From IMG/VR virus record IMGVR_UViG_3300020190_004843, positions 1 to 64,000 of that record: a stretch of DNA of 64,000 nt; one strand, written 5' to 3'. Positions 36,401 through 44,697 of the stretch are shown here, piece by piece (position 1 is the stretch's first letter; each line of letters begins with the position of its first letter). The position numbers were made by a program, and so were the translations under genes. The notes under the pieces were generated by a model, which did no database searches, was not told the DNA's origin, and was given only the letters and a program-made list of their open reading frames with translations. The DNA comes from a virus.

Positions 36401-37462
36401 GTTTGTGTATATTACCCCTAAAAAAGTGTCCAAGTCTTTACTGAATGTTTTACTTTCAGTTAGTGATGATACGTCTTCTTTTGTCCAACAATTTACTAAG
36501 TTCTGCTCAAACAACTCCAATCTATTCAAAAGTTCGTCAAGAGCTAGCTCGGGGAAATCATTTGGTATCAATCCTTTCTGTTTGTAATCTCTGTAGACTT
36601 CATGTATTTTGGCGGTACCACCTTCCTCAAATTGAGTTATCGATGCTGATTTTGTTGAATCAGACAATTTTTTACTGATCGTGTATTGACTTTGATACAT
36701 GTGTGGAACTGACAGTATCGACTGTAAAGATATTTCGTTAAGTATGTTGAACTTATACCCATAAAATTGTAATGTTACTCCATAGTTTCCCGAAAAAGTA
36801 TTGAATCTTGCATTGAACGAAATCAAGTTCAATTGATATCTGATTGCTTGTCCATAAAAACCTTTGAGAGTTAGGTAGAATGGTGGATATGGTAATTGGA
36901 AAAAAGCGGCGTATGGTGATAAATCTCCTTTTTCAAATAAAGCTCTTCCTTGTATATCCTCCAACTCTATTGTAACCTGAGGTATAAATGATGTATCTAT
37001 CTTACAGTTGATTTGTGTGATTCCAAGTAATCCAGTATCATTTTGATTTTGTGTTGGTAGACCCGGTTCCAAATTTGCTACTGGTTTTTGTCCCGTTGGT
37101 GGTACGAAAGAGGCTGAAGATTTATTATTACTTCCTTTATTGAGCACCCCGAGACCTGTAATTTCGTTTGTATAATCATTGGTCAAATACTTTTGACCAC
37201 CTGGTTTCATGAAATTTATTTCTGCGATAGAAACTGTACTAATTTGATCTTGAACTGTTTGTCCTACGGCTAATTTGGTTCTTGGTAACAGTTTTGTTTC
37301 CAAGTTAGCATACATTACCAAGTTTTCTTGGGCAACAGATCTCTCTTTAATCTTTCCTTGGTTGTCAACTATTTTATTAGGATCAACCACAATAAAATTT
37401 TGAACGTCAAAATCTACATAGATATTTCCGTCCTGTCCTGTGAATACACTATTACCTGCCAT
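30458..37462 (-). CDS. Giant baseplate hub-like protein with possible cell-wall hydrolase region
   Basis: This is a 2334-residue protein. Around residues 1845-1890 a segment with FNGAYLITSVQHTISPG and TTFSGVRQRV resembles the end of hub/late-control-D proteins (T4 gp27, P2 gpD). Residues about 1965-2075 include EEMKSFGNNYTN, CCVNV and a later FARFETLAKFLGFM, vaguely like glucosaminidase or transglycosylase domains that combine a catalytic Glu with an FxNN segment. T4 carries such a lysozyme in the hub needle (gp5). The final 250 residues look like a beta-rich add-on. It is coupled by an 11-base overlap to gp53. Hub assignment is moderately supported, hydrolase activity weakly. Confidence 0.6.
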   Translation of the reverse strand: MAGNSVFTGQDGNIYVDFDVQNFIVVDPNKIVDNQGKIKERSVAQENLVMYANLETKLLPRTKLAVGQTVQDQISTVSIAEINFMKPGGQKYLTNDYTNEITGLGVLNKGSNNKSSASFVPPTGQKPVANLEPGLPTQNQNDTGLLGITQINCKIDTSFIPQVTIELEDIQGRALFEKGDLSPYAAFFQLPYPPFYLTLKGFYGQAIRYQLNLISFNARFNTFSGNYGVTLQFYGYKFNILNEISLQSILSVPHMYQSQYTISKKLSDSTKSASITQFEEGGTAKIHEVYRDYKQKGLIPNDFPELALDELLNRLELFEQNLVNCWTKEDVSSLTESKTFSKDLDTFLGVIYTNKDSWFEVNCDQEKAIIVKGMGETLYPLKKAVQEGTNTNGVTQKQEVDSKLKSLVTENNSKLAQNSVFGSEGGKDKNLEVKSTVTYENMFVEIESSSIDYVATFKIRKKVDRKPETSEEAELRAQIAKELLLKIEFNDQGQEKSDKVKLYVFEGNGRFTGLINKMYETLNSKAQAEEERITAVLAARLESKDQGVGFRPSIKNIITVIMASTEAFIRLLDDVHKKAWDQREDPDRRTAVLKYPSSDAKDDVQILNKQNLVPIYPWPQYFVQDDKNPQRFVIQYPGDASVVDSTKAFDYKKWPEVEFVEEFIKATTERGPQVPDTTTKENEEEEINRLTLNGIEFPQSNLPYFSKEEVKFFFEIWERTYLNSHYNRFQRGGNIKEIYETIGRNEADNIINALGISSPFLIQKLKNYGFNFENYLGVLSHISNQGTGPSIQKLIRDIFATSYIQSEVERPFEIYDNSTIQGASPTVNRGLTQTDLNNFKTLIETNVKPDFCDTYPFTNISWDQTNLETSAKGLAGLFYNTKNTLFVNNDKKVITNFIETTTNESIRPVTSFSYKNFTQPVVPQNNLNIFYQYRDKPSQFLSTEGICVGSNGNDYVAQTTSILNTSYFVNALQNGVADWQAKKEYPFVQGAYLLLNSLPLSTLRGTYKNKGGVESLDYIASSIKRFGGVHKLPYPWILKLGSIYHRYKKFVNDNVDILDTCWKNFDYVNNFDPVTGRVDKVYELSFEPDTLSKVYLQGYYFSTTTPQAPISFTSQTIQSGFYPKLINDMNVFLNGEPCFSTYSDEEIQLYVDVTMKVGNINESNVDQTFVSAGTPFNIFRMNPWTTTIKNTSTGTYYTSPSFGSIYNQVPYSIFDTTSTQGTYKSTINILDNSAIYNGSVRSFWGAPNYGYFDILRNPKPNPNEYMTLVQPEGEVQPMSLGFTYSSIEEIFAVFNKEQLEIMEQKFLDFSKSVYNINDNVGPSQPKITLNVDTNDPNRYLKNFQLMVREFFEIRSPEVNQPIKDYLKSAITQQFGNVISILNNFMEYDVVLRMGNPSNYNRKLFDSFNPDYKTGYIFVDNTSTPSTTTSVDFRLVDPFKFETYVTGSLPTLGGNVTLSASIAANPEAWKELLLQVGPTTIPELIFNDDGSFITDFFVDNNIRFNKNNVLICAPLIRIYATQKLSDKSLNSVSFQNLVREYSNQMLEYHKNVFNNLFSNLQKGLPDVNYPVQGKIKSAISGDLVKAQLYEMFKALNDKWISGNAYNEETLLQDFLFVDRASRSVGDSILVDVLDLPRRVRNLNTAASVFTLISGILVENNFSVMPLPAYVNFYNIQTPDGRNPVPKTESSADFANNLWGTFLNVDYRNSQPKLVCFYSEKPSNYPELGRNKDFRYKNDGFNCNSITDNPVISDDGKETNYALSNRCVGFNVDMGIRNQNVFKQFTISQDIGKATTESLVAVNNLANQSSGRDVVSNNVSLLNIYNERSYASTVTCLGNALLQPTMYFCLNHVPMFNGAYLITSVQHTISPGVFETTFSGVRQRVFSSIRPNNYLISLNKNLLQKLTTTDLKTATVKPNIGEVNQTSDKTNAAQNSCVELVTTGVTTYQKDYSVTAANETKTSLQTFVNEMKNNNNSSSSDEKKRSQLAMAVFVFSYVSSAKGEEMKSFGNNYTNVSLQIDWGVGKSNKYFQKQFCCVNVGTDKGQQSKPFARFETLAKFLGFMFDSLDQSCKATEFETVSANSFIPTADAMYNYYKRFWPQIRDEKQQKNFETNQGKQVKAKIEEAMTKIAALFPTAGIPYVSTANPTTTTPSGQQVNSNVTPNATDRTIFSNARIPNTGIVYVINANVQNDGKLKIKGVIGPNTLSKDYPVDIYLVPLTGMGGEVKIGSSIMVKSTTGGNSFEFITPNSYTRELSAAANDKDKIGIRFKIKEYPEYSYSIVQVVLPLGCPGLNFIANQLIDEQDYQEILEDPCGVCYPNGTNGREIILYGKKCT

Positions 37463-37775
37463 AATATAAGAACTGGTTATCCAAAGCCGCTTTATAATCC
37501 TGAAGTGAAGTGATTAATGGAAATGGGACAACCAAGAAAGCACCGTCAAAAATGTTCTGTTCTAATCCACCAAATTGGGGATTGGCTTGTAATATCAACC
37601 ATCCAAAATATGGTGATCCATAATATTCATCTGAAACTTTATCAAGTCTACTTCTATTAACTTTATAAATGTGTACTTTGTCGGTTGGTTTATTGGGTAT
37701 ATTAACAAAGGGCACGACGGTTTGCTCACCATTGATGAGAAACTCTTGGTATCGATTATAGTATTGTCCTCCCAT
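37452..37775 (-). CDS. gp53: Baseplate wedge protein gp53-like (LysM-like)
   Basis: This 107-residue protein has the LysM-like core DKVSDEYYGSPYFGWLILQAN followed by a conserved Gly/Pro turn and GAFLVVPFP. That matches gp53-type wedge proteins and the short P2 gpX-like tail proteins that clamp baseplate parts. It is shorter than T4 gp53 (196). The ATG is in a TAATG overlap with the upstream 1625-residue gene, and its end overlaps the hub-like gene by 11 bases. Confidence 0.75.
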   Translation of the reverse strand: MGGQYYNRYQEFLINGEQTVVPFVNIPNKPTDKVHIYKVNRSRLDKVSDEYYGSPYFGWLILQANPQFGGLEQNIFDGAFLVVPFPLITSLQDYKAALDNQFLYYGR

Positions 37776-40700
37776 TAATTAAACTTTACTTTGTTGTTCC
37801 AAGTTTTATTACTTGTATTTGAGTTTACCGTCTTTCCCAAATCTTTAATAGAATTCTTTTGATTATTTGTTGGTGTAAGAACTTGTTCAAACGTAAACTT
37901 TCTTTCTATACCCTTATTATAGGGCGTGAACTTCATAAAGTCAGCAACATGATCTTTTGAAAATTTCTCAATCAATGTCTGTGTGGCTTTAGTTTCACCA
38001 TCATAGACTGGTTTAACTTTTATTTTCCAATATTCGTCGAATACTCTTTGAATTTCCTGATTACCTTTGAATTCTGCGTTATTGATGACATTATCAATCA
38101 TTTTTGATCTGAAGTTTTGGTATTCTTTGTCATTCAAGATCACATTATTCAAAATCATGTAACCAATCTTGTTTGTCTTACCGTTTGCCTCCCAAAATAA
38201 TCCTGACCCAACGGGATTGTTTGGATTTGTTAAAGGTATAAAAACGTTTGTTTCGAGCCCCCCTTGATTCTTAAGACCATTTCTCATCACAGTCCCTTGG
38301 ATTTGTCCACTCGATGTATTGTATGTATTAATAGTAGAAAGTTTTTCGTTAAAATCTTTTAAAGCCACCGCAACTTTTGTGATGTCACTCTTCATATCAT
38401 TATATGTTGATGGACTAACTGGTGCACATTGGTAAATTTTAATTGTGCCGTTCTGTAAAGCATATCCATCGGTTAATAAAGACCCACTATCTTGGAATAA
38501 AACATTCAGTCTATTCAATATTGCAGTAAGATTCAATTGTTGTTGTGTTGATTCTTGTATTGTTTGTGTAATCGCATTATAGTAACTCGAACGTTTTTCG
38601 TTCACAAAAGTTGAAAAGTTTTTCTTTATTACTCTTATGATTTTAGGTGAGAATGCAAAGTTTTTACTTTCCAAATATTCTATAAATTGATTACTTCCAT
38701 TGTTGATACTCGTTTCATAATCAGTAAAGAACTTATTAATTCTTTTTTCGATGTTTTGGGACTTACCTACCAAGTTGTTAGTTGTAACACCGTTTGAGTT
38801 TATCAGCCCTTCCATGTAATACCTCTCATATCCCCACTGTTGTAACATAACACCACCATATTGATTGACAATTGTTTTGGATTGGTTGATTGTGTTTGTA
38901 AAGAACGTTTGTGAAGAATTTAATAGAGAGTTCATTATATCATTATAGTTGATGTCACCTTGGTCTAATTGTGAGTCAGTAATTGATCTTCTTGTGATTA
39001 CACCGATTGTTTCGCTATTCCCTTTTCCATTATATGCATTTGGGTCATTTAGTGCATTCAAATTGTTGAGTGTCTCATTTGCTTGTATATTCTTAATAAA
39101 TTCCGCATCTAAAGCTTGTGCACTTTCAATGTCAGTCGCGTCTGCTCTTTCGTCATAAATCTCCGTGTTCGCATAGTAATTGAACGACAACGCATTCTGT
39201 AGTTTGTCAATTGGTTCTTTAAGACCGGCTCCACCAATAAAATTGAAGCCAAGTTGGATACTAGCAATCATGGGTTGAACACCTATACCTTCAGGATTTA
39301 TATCCAATAATAAAGGTTCATATGTAATACCTAAACTTGTTGGGGCTATCTTAATATTATAAAAGTCACCAACTCTCAAAATTAATATTGGTGGTGCACC
39401 AAAAGCTGTATTAACTGCCTGATCATATTGTACTGTCGTTTGTCCATTAACTTCTTTGATTGTTGGAATCGACTCGCCGGGTCTCATACATTGTTGTAAA
39501 AATGTAAGTCTTGTATTCAGTCCTTCAGGTGTCATAGAGTGGAAAGTTGGATCGAAGAATTGTAACTTGTCTTTCAAGTTGTCAAACACCAATGGCGTTT
39601 CCTCTTTGATAACCTCAAAATAATCACACTCCGTTAAAAACTTTCTCAACACTCTTTTTGTAATATTATCTCTTTGGACTTCAGTTATTGTTTCTGTTGG
39701 TCCTTGTACGTTTGTTTGGGTTGGACCTGTCACAACTTGAGGTGCTTGTCCGTCAGGTACGGCTGGACTTATTGTCTGTGTTGTTGTCTGATTATTTTGT
39801 GGTAAAGATGTTTTTGGTACAACAGTAATATCTGTAATTGTTGCTCTTCTACAAGCCATCGCATTTCTTGTGTAAATGTCTTTGTTAACAACACCGTTGT
39901 TATTTTTTCCATCACCATCAGTACAATTAATCTGCTCCGTTTTTAAAGTTTTCACGGATGTCACACCAGCAACAGGGACTCCCTTACTGTTGACCTCGAC
40001 AACCCCTTGTTCACCAACAGATTCTTCCTTGAAAATTAGTGTTTGGGGGGTACTCGTAATGAATTTGTTTAAGTCTGTCTCTTTATAATATTCAATCAAA
40101 GATTTAACCCTTCTTTCACTTAATTCTTTGTTATAGTTAACTGTATTTGGGGCGGAAGCACCTCCCTTGATAACAATGCGAACAGTATATCCGTCTTCCA
40201 AAATCTTTTTGAGTTCATTATAAAAGTTTGATGTATTATTAATCACATTGAAACTAGCAATTACACCATCCCTAAACATGTTTTCGACTTGTTGTTTGGC
40301 ATTCGGATCTTTCTGACCATTAGGTCCTGTTGCGTTTTTGGTATATGTGGCTTGGTTTGCAGGTGAGGTATAGACCGTATAATACCCTCCGTAACTACCG
40401 ACTTGTCCTTTTTTAGGAATATCGTTATCAAAATATACTGATGAATTTTTATACTGATCTAACGTATTCGGTGTCGGATCTTTTGTTTCAGATTGTGTAC
40501 CTACTTTATTAGTTGCTCCAGGTATACCAACATTAAGTTGGGCATTTGCTTCAATTATTTCTTCTTTTGTTACAGATGGATTAGTCAACATTCTTTGTAT
40601 CTCAAACAAATCGGATCTGTTTATTGTTGCATATTTTTTAGCTAACTCATAAATGTCATACTTTGTACAACCCGCTAAAAATGAATTAATGAGACCATCT

Positions 40701-42652
40701 ATGATATTTTTTTTGGTCTGATCTTTTAAAACCTTATTGACAATCACATTCAAAATTGATGGATGGTCAACAACTATTTTCCAATTCAACGTGCCTGATC
40801 TTGATGTGGACTTATAAGTGTATATTGGTTCTGGCCTACCAAGAAACTCTGAAGTATTCCATCCGGTACTCACGTTTTCGTTCACGGAAAGTCCATACGG
40901 TGGAAACCACATTACTCTACCCCCGTTTGGTCCTTTTTCACAATCGGCTAAATCCTCAAACATTTTAGATGTTCTCCAAGCCAAGTTTTCAATTGAAAAC
41001 ATATACTTTTTAGCGTATGCTCCGTTTGCACCACCAATCAAATTACTTGAGTCTTGTCCTCCATTTCTCCTGTTTGGAACAATGTTTAGGTTGTATGTCT
41101 TATCGAAAATTGAGTATGAAAATCTTCTTCCCTCGGTTGTTATACCGTCGGTTTTTTGTAGGTCATTGTATTGTAAAAATGGAGTGTCTTTAGCAAATAC
41201 TCTACAATACTCAGCACCAACCTCATTACCTATTTCACCAACATAAGAAATTACTTTAGATCCTTTAGTCATTTCTTTATATCCATCGTTGAATACCTTA
41301 CTTACCTGGTCTATCGCATTACCAACATGCTCAAATTTCTTTTTGCCGGGTGGTTGGCTTTCTACAATTCGTTGTGTTTCATCTAATATAGAACCTGTTC
41401 TAAATTTAAATCTCGTAGAGTTCGAGTCATCATAAGTTGATGGGTCGTAATCAGGGTCCTCTCCCATCTCTTTTCCACCTGGTCCAACATATTTTCCAGC
41501 GTTCTTACGATACTTTGGTGAAACCCATGTCATACCTCCTTCAATACCTCCACCATCAACGTAAGGTACTCCAGCGGCACCCAAACCTGGTGATTGTTCT
41601 ACACCTTCATAAAGTTCTGCTAGCTCTGATGGACCGTAAACAGGTGATTGTACCGCTCTTCCAAAATGGTCTGTTGGTATATCACCCAAAGGTGAAAATA
41701 CCATGCTCGGCTCAGATGTTCTTGATCCAACATAATAATTAGAACTATTTGCAGTACCTCTTACAATAGCCCCAGCTAGCCTATCGAAAAAGTTTCTGTC
41801 GTAATCAGGCTTGAACCTGTTCATATCTATGTTCCTGAATAGAACACTTTTTTGTCCTGGTCCTGTATTGAGTAGGAATTTTTCGGATCCCGATTGTGGT
41901 GCACCTAATAGCCGTGCAAAGAATCTCCCAATTCCCGACTCAGGAATAAATGAAAAAGCTCTCTCAATTTGTTCAATTGTAGTTGGTTGACCAAGTCTAA
42001 TCTCTGTATCGAAATATGATCCTGGTATTGGTGAGAATGGTATGTAACTACCTGATAGTCTAACCGCCAGATCTGCTGCGGCAATCAGTGGGTTTGCTGG
42101 TCTTGTAATTTGATAGTTTGGCTCTATCAAAGGTATTCTATTAGTTAATACACCAAATAGGTTACTTCCACTTGCTGCTCCGGCAATATTTGCTCTTCCT
42201 ACTGTTCTTTGATAAATCTCAAGAGCGATTCTTTCTTCGAATAATTTTTTTAGTTGTGTCGCACCAATCTTAGCAATAAATGAGTCAGAACTTAAAAGAC
42301 CATTAGATCCTAATGGATCTCTATCAAATAAGATATCTACAGGTGAGTAGAAAGATGAATTGAAATTTGGATATGGTTCAAACTCGGATTCTTTTATTAC
42401 AGTTTGGGTCGAGTATTCAAATGGTGTATCAGGTGAATAAACATTGAATCTAGCCATTCTGTCGTTAAAAACAAAAAGTCCATATCCGCTTGGGTCGGGG
42501 CTAGCATCAACTACAGATTGGTCCGTAAGTATTGTAGAATACGCAATTTGACTCGGGTCGACGTATGGTGCCAACTTGTAAGGTCTCAGATTTCTTGTGA
42601 GAAGACGTTTTCTGAAAGCTTCGGTACTACCGTAATCTAATGGACTCGGCAT
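37775..42652 (-). CDS. Large tail/baseplate protein with OmpA-like peptidoglycan-binding region
   Basis: This protein has 1625 residues. Around 520-620 it contains GWNTSEFLGRPEPIYTYKST and SGTLNWKIVVDHPS, which I have the impression of seeing in other large marine phage tail proteins. At about 795-865 an OmpA/MotB-like segment is visible: a strand VRIVIKGGASAP, then NYNKELSERRVKSLIEYY. The Asn and Arg positions match those that hold the peptidoglycan peptide. The closing strand MACRRATITDI follows a 50-residue insertion. It lies between tape measure and gp53, so it is probably a central baseplate or tail-tip protein that engages the wall during infection. Confidence 0.65.
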   Translation of the reverse strand: MPSPLDYGSTEAFRKRLLTRNLRPYKLAPYVDPSQIAYSTILTDQSVVDASPDPSGYGLFVFNDRMARFNVYSPDTPFEYSTQTVIKESEFEPYPNFNSSFYSPVDILFDRDPLGSNGLLSSDSFIAKIGATQLKKLFEERIALEIYQRTVGRANIAGAASGSNLFGVLTNRIPLIEPNYQITRPANPLIAAADLAVRLSGSYIPFSPIPGSYFDTEIRLGQPTTIEQIERAFSFIPESGIGRFFARLLGAPQSGSEKFLLNTGPGQKSVLFRNIDMNRFKPDYDRNFFDRLAGAIVRGTANSSNYYVGSRTSEPSMVFSPLGDIPTDHFGRAVQSPVYGPSELAELYEGVEQSPGLGAAGVPYVDGGGIEGGMTWVSPKYRKNAGKYVGPGGKEMGEDPDYDPSTYDDSNSTRFKFRTGSILDETQRIVESQPPGKKKFEHVGNAIDQVSKVFNDGYKEMTKGSKVISYVGEIGNEVGAEYCRVFAKDTPFLQYNDLQKTDGITTEGRRFSYSIFDKTYNLNIVPNRRNGGQDSSNLIGGANGAYAKKYMFSIENLAWRTSKMFEDLADCEKGPNGGRVMWFPPYGLSVNENVSTGWNTSEFLGRPEPIYTYKSTSRSGTLNWKIVVDHPSILNVIVNKVLKDQTKKNIIDGLINSFLAGCTKYDIYELAKKYATINRSDLFEIQRMLTNPSVTKEEIIEANAQLNVGIPGATNKVGTQSETKDPTPNTLDQYKNSSVYFDNDIPKKGQVGSYGGYYTVYTSPANQATYTKNATGPNGQKDPNAKQQVENMFRDGVIASFNVINNTSNFYNELKKILEDGYTVRIVIKGGASAPNTVNYNKELSERRVKSLIEYYKETDLNKFITSTPQTLIFKEESVGEQGVVEVNSKGVPVAGVTSVKTLKTEQINCTDGDGKNNNGVVNKDIYTRNAMACRRATITDITVVPKTSLPQNNQTTTQTISPAVPDGQAPQVVTGPTQTNVQGPTETITEVQRDNITKRVLRKFLTECDYFEVIKEETPLVFDNLKDKLQFFDPTFHSMTPEGLNTRLTFLQQCMRPGESIPTIKEVNGQTTVQYDQAVNTAFGAPPILILRVGDFYNIKIAPTSLGITYEPLLLDINPEGIGVQPMIASIQLGFNFIGGAGLKEPIDKLQNALSFNYYANTEIYDERADATDIESAQALDAEFIKNIQANETLNNLNALNDPNAYNGKGNSETIGVITRRSITDSQLDQGDINYNDIMNSLLNSSQTFFTNTINQSKTIVNQYGGVMLQQWGYERYYMEGLINSNGVTTNNLVGKSQNIEKRINKFFTDYETSINNGSNQFIEYLESKNFAFSPKIIRVIKKNFSTFVNEKRSSYYNAITQTIQESTQQQLNLTAILNRLNVLFQDSGSLLTDGYALQNGTIKIYQCAPVSPSTYNDMKSDITKVAVALKDFNEKLSTINTYNTSSGQIQGTVMRNGLKNQGGLETNVFIPLTNPNNPVGSGLFWEANGKTNKIGYMILNNVILNDKEYQNFRSKMIDNVINNAEFKGNQEIQRVFDEYWKIKVKPVYDGETKATQTLIEKFSKDHVADFMKFTPYNKGIERKFTFEQVLTPTNNQKNSIKDLGKTVNSNTSNKTWNNKVKFN

Positions 42653-42666
42653 TTAGTTAATTTTAT

Positions 42667-42674
42667 AATAAATA
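42667..42674 (-). promoter_or_regulatory. TATTTATT element upstream of 42652 gene
   Basis: The sense strand reads CTATTTATTATAA, 14 bases before the ATG, in the 38-base gap after the tape-measure gene. Confidence 0.3.
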
Positions 42675-42690
42675 GGGAAAACAGGATTTT

Positions 42691-44478
42691 TTATTTGTCA
42701 ACTTTTTCCAATATCGAACGTCCTGTTGCATCTTTCATTCCTGATAATAAAGTATAAAGTTTTTTAGATCCTTCTTGTGATTCAATCCACTTTTCGATTG
42801 TACGTACAACTTCTCGGTTCATACTACCATCAGCCTTGAATTCAAATGTAATTTTTCCGTCGTGATTTACGTTTTTGGTTTCTGTCACATTCACGTTCTT
42901 ACTTATCTTTCCAAGATCCATCGTTGAAGACATTCCTTTTTGGAATTCACCTCTGCGAGATGACCCAGGTTTCAAATAACCACTTATCATCTTACCAACC
43001 TCTGTCCTGTCATCTTTAAACCTTTCATAAAGAGAATCCATTAGTTTTTCAGGTATGGTTCCCATCTTATCGGCAAACTTAGAAATATCCACCCCTGATC
43101 CTTTCAGTTTATCCATAAGTTCTTTACCAACATCTTGGAAAGATTTGTTTCCTTGGATTACATCTACCATTGTCTTTCCAAGTTCACTTATAGCATTACC
43201 TGTAAGTTTTTGTATATCCTCGGTACCAGGTGCAACTTTTTGAAATGCATCTGTGACACTCTCACCTAATTTTCTAGTCAATTCAGGTAGTTGTCTCAAA
43301 CCATCAGCACCTGCAACTCCATATACTATTCTGTTTCTTATCGATGCAATATCACCCGCCATGACTCTTCCTGTATCCATTTGAGCCCTTGCAATTTCCT
43401 CCATGGTTTTAGGCTCTTTCTTATTTTGTTCTATGGCTTGCTTTAGTTGTTCTTCATTCAAATCTTTAATATTCTTGAATACTTCTTCTCCTTTTTCGTC
43501 TCTGACCTTAATTTGGTATTCCCCTCCCTTCATTTCTGCAATACTCGCTATGTACATCTTATCTTCTTCAGACATATTACCGGTAAATTTGAGTTGTGAT
43601 AATACTCTTTCTGAGTTTGCCGCAGCTAGTCCCATTTTACTAAAGTTTTCATAAGACATTCCCGCCGCCTTGGCAAGTTCTTTCATCTGTCTGATACCAC
43701 CTGGGTCAATCTTGAAAGATCCCGTTTTTTCATCAAACGCTGTGAATTTTTTTGCAACTTCAGCTAAAGACATTTGTAGTCCAGCAGGATCATTGATTGA
43801 TGCGTTCATCAAAGCAAATGGATCTCCTAGCAATCCAGTAGTCACTCCTAATCTTTGAAAAGCCGCTGCAGTTTCGATAGCTCCTTCGGGATCAAAGACC
43901 TTATCTGCAAAGTTCTCGGCATCTCTCATATTAGCCCTCAACATTGCTGACTGAGCGGCCATTTTGGTCAGACCCATTACCCCACCTTCAAAGTTGAACT
44001 TATTCAAAAGTTCGGCATTGTATACAACGTCTCCCATTATTTGTTGGGTGTTCATTCCTATAGACTGTACATAATTTACAGCACCAATCATGTTTTCCTC
44101 TAAATTTCCAAACTGAATACCAACGTCAGTCATAGTACTAACAATAGATTCTATGTCTTTTCCTAACACTTTCGAAGTCGCAAATAATTCTGTGATTGCT
44201 TCACTCGATGCAACAACATTTCTTTTAGTGGCTGATGACGCAGCAATTATTGTCTCAGTTGCGTCTTTAGCTGTAGCGTCGAGTTTATTTAACTCAGGTG
44301 TTGCGAGAGATATTTCACGAACGGCATCACTAATTCGTTGTCTCATTTGACCGAAAGTTCGGTTTACATCTGAGGCATATAGATTCAAAGCCTGTACTGC
44401 ATCCGCAATTTGGCTTGGTATTGATCCGAATTTTTCAAATTCTTCCTTTGCCGATCCTATTTTATCATCCTGTGCCAT
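42691..44478 (-). CDS. Tail tape-measure-like protein
   Basis: This 595-residue protein is predominantly alpha-helical, with Ala-rich helices, long coiled stretches and no catalytic motif. An internal Gly/Ala-rich part (about 115-245) and a beta-rich C-terminus follow. It sits between the gp26-like genes and the large tail protein, where a tape measure is expected. T4 gp29 has 590 residues and sets a tail near 100 nm. At roughly 0.15 nm per residue this protein predicts a similar length. Called on composition and location. Confidence 0.65.
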   Translation of the reverse strand: MAQDDKIGSAKEEFEKFGSIPSQIADAVQALNLYASDVNRTFGQMRQRISDAVREISLATPELNKLDATAKDATETIIAASSATKRNVVASSEAITELFATSKVLGKDIESIVSTMTDVGIQFGNLEENMIGAVNYVQSIGMNTQQIMGDVVYNAELLNKFNFEGGVMGLTKMAAQSAMLRANMRDAENFADKVFDPEGAIETAAAFQRLGVTTGLLGDPFALMNASINDPAGLQMSLAEVAKKFTAFDEKTGSFKIDPGGIRQMKELAKAAGMSYENFSKMGLAAANSERVLSQLKFTGNMSEEDKMYIASIAEMKGGEYQIKVRDEKGEEVFKNIKDLNEEQLKQAIEQNKKEPKTMEEIARAQMDTGRVMAGDIASIRNRIVYGVAGADGLRQLPELTRKLGESVTDAFQKVAPGTEDIQKLTGNAISELGKTMVDVIQGNKSFQDVGKELMDKLKGSGVDISKFADKMGTIPEKLMDSLYERFKDDRTEVGKMISGYLKPGSSRRGEFQKGMSSTMDLGKISKNVNVTETKNVNHDGKITFEFKADGSMNREVVRTIEKWIESQEGSKKLYTLLSGMKDATGRSILEKVDK

Positions 44479-44491
44479 TATTAGCTTTTCT

Positions 44492-44499
44492 TATAAATA
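44492..44499 (-). promoter_or_regulatory. TATTTATA element upstream of the tape-measure gene
   Basis: The sense strand reads CTATTTATAAG, 13 bases before the ATG at 44478 and only four bases after the hairpin that ends the previous unit. This is a compact terminator-promoter junction. Confidence 0.45.
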
Positions 44500-44502
44500 G
44501 AA

Positions 44503-44526
44503 GAGGGAACAATTTTAAGTTCCCTC
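44503..44526 (-). terminator. Hairpin terminator overlapping the stop of the 60-residue gene
   Basis: Arms GAGGGAAC and GTTCCCTC flank an 8-base loop. On the minus strand the stop codon TAA at 44515-44517 falls in the loop. The T tract on this strand is short. On the plus strand a T run follows the arm at 44527, so bidirectional use is possible. Confidence 0.55.
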
Positions 44527-44697
44527 TTTTTTATTATCTTCAACCCACTTTTCCAAAAGATATTTTCTTACGAATATTGGCATCACTAAGAAGTCCTGCC
44601 AAGTTATCTTCAAAAGTGTATTCAAATAGTAGAATTCATCGATTTGAGACTTTCTATAATCAGAAGAAAGGACGAAAAAAGTCCACCCCAAAGCCAA
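44515..44697 (-). CDS. Small baseplate-assembly-type protein (gp51/gp26 neighbourhood)
   Basis: This 60-residue protein has a helix-Trp-helix pattern (LLKITWQDFLVMPIFVRKYL) seen in short tail-assembly proteins that follow the gp26-type gene in T4-like phages. No ATG precedes the conserved part. The reading frame would start at TTG 44697 (or TTG 44691), overlapping the preceding gene by up to 38 bases. That makes expression dependent on coupling. The stop lies inside a terminator hairpin. Family assignment is tentative. Confidence 0.6.
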   Translation of the reverse strand: MALGWTFFVLSSDYRKSQIDEFYYLNTLLKITWQDFLVMPIFVRKYLLEKWVEDNKKEGT

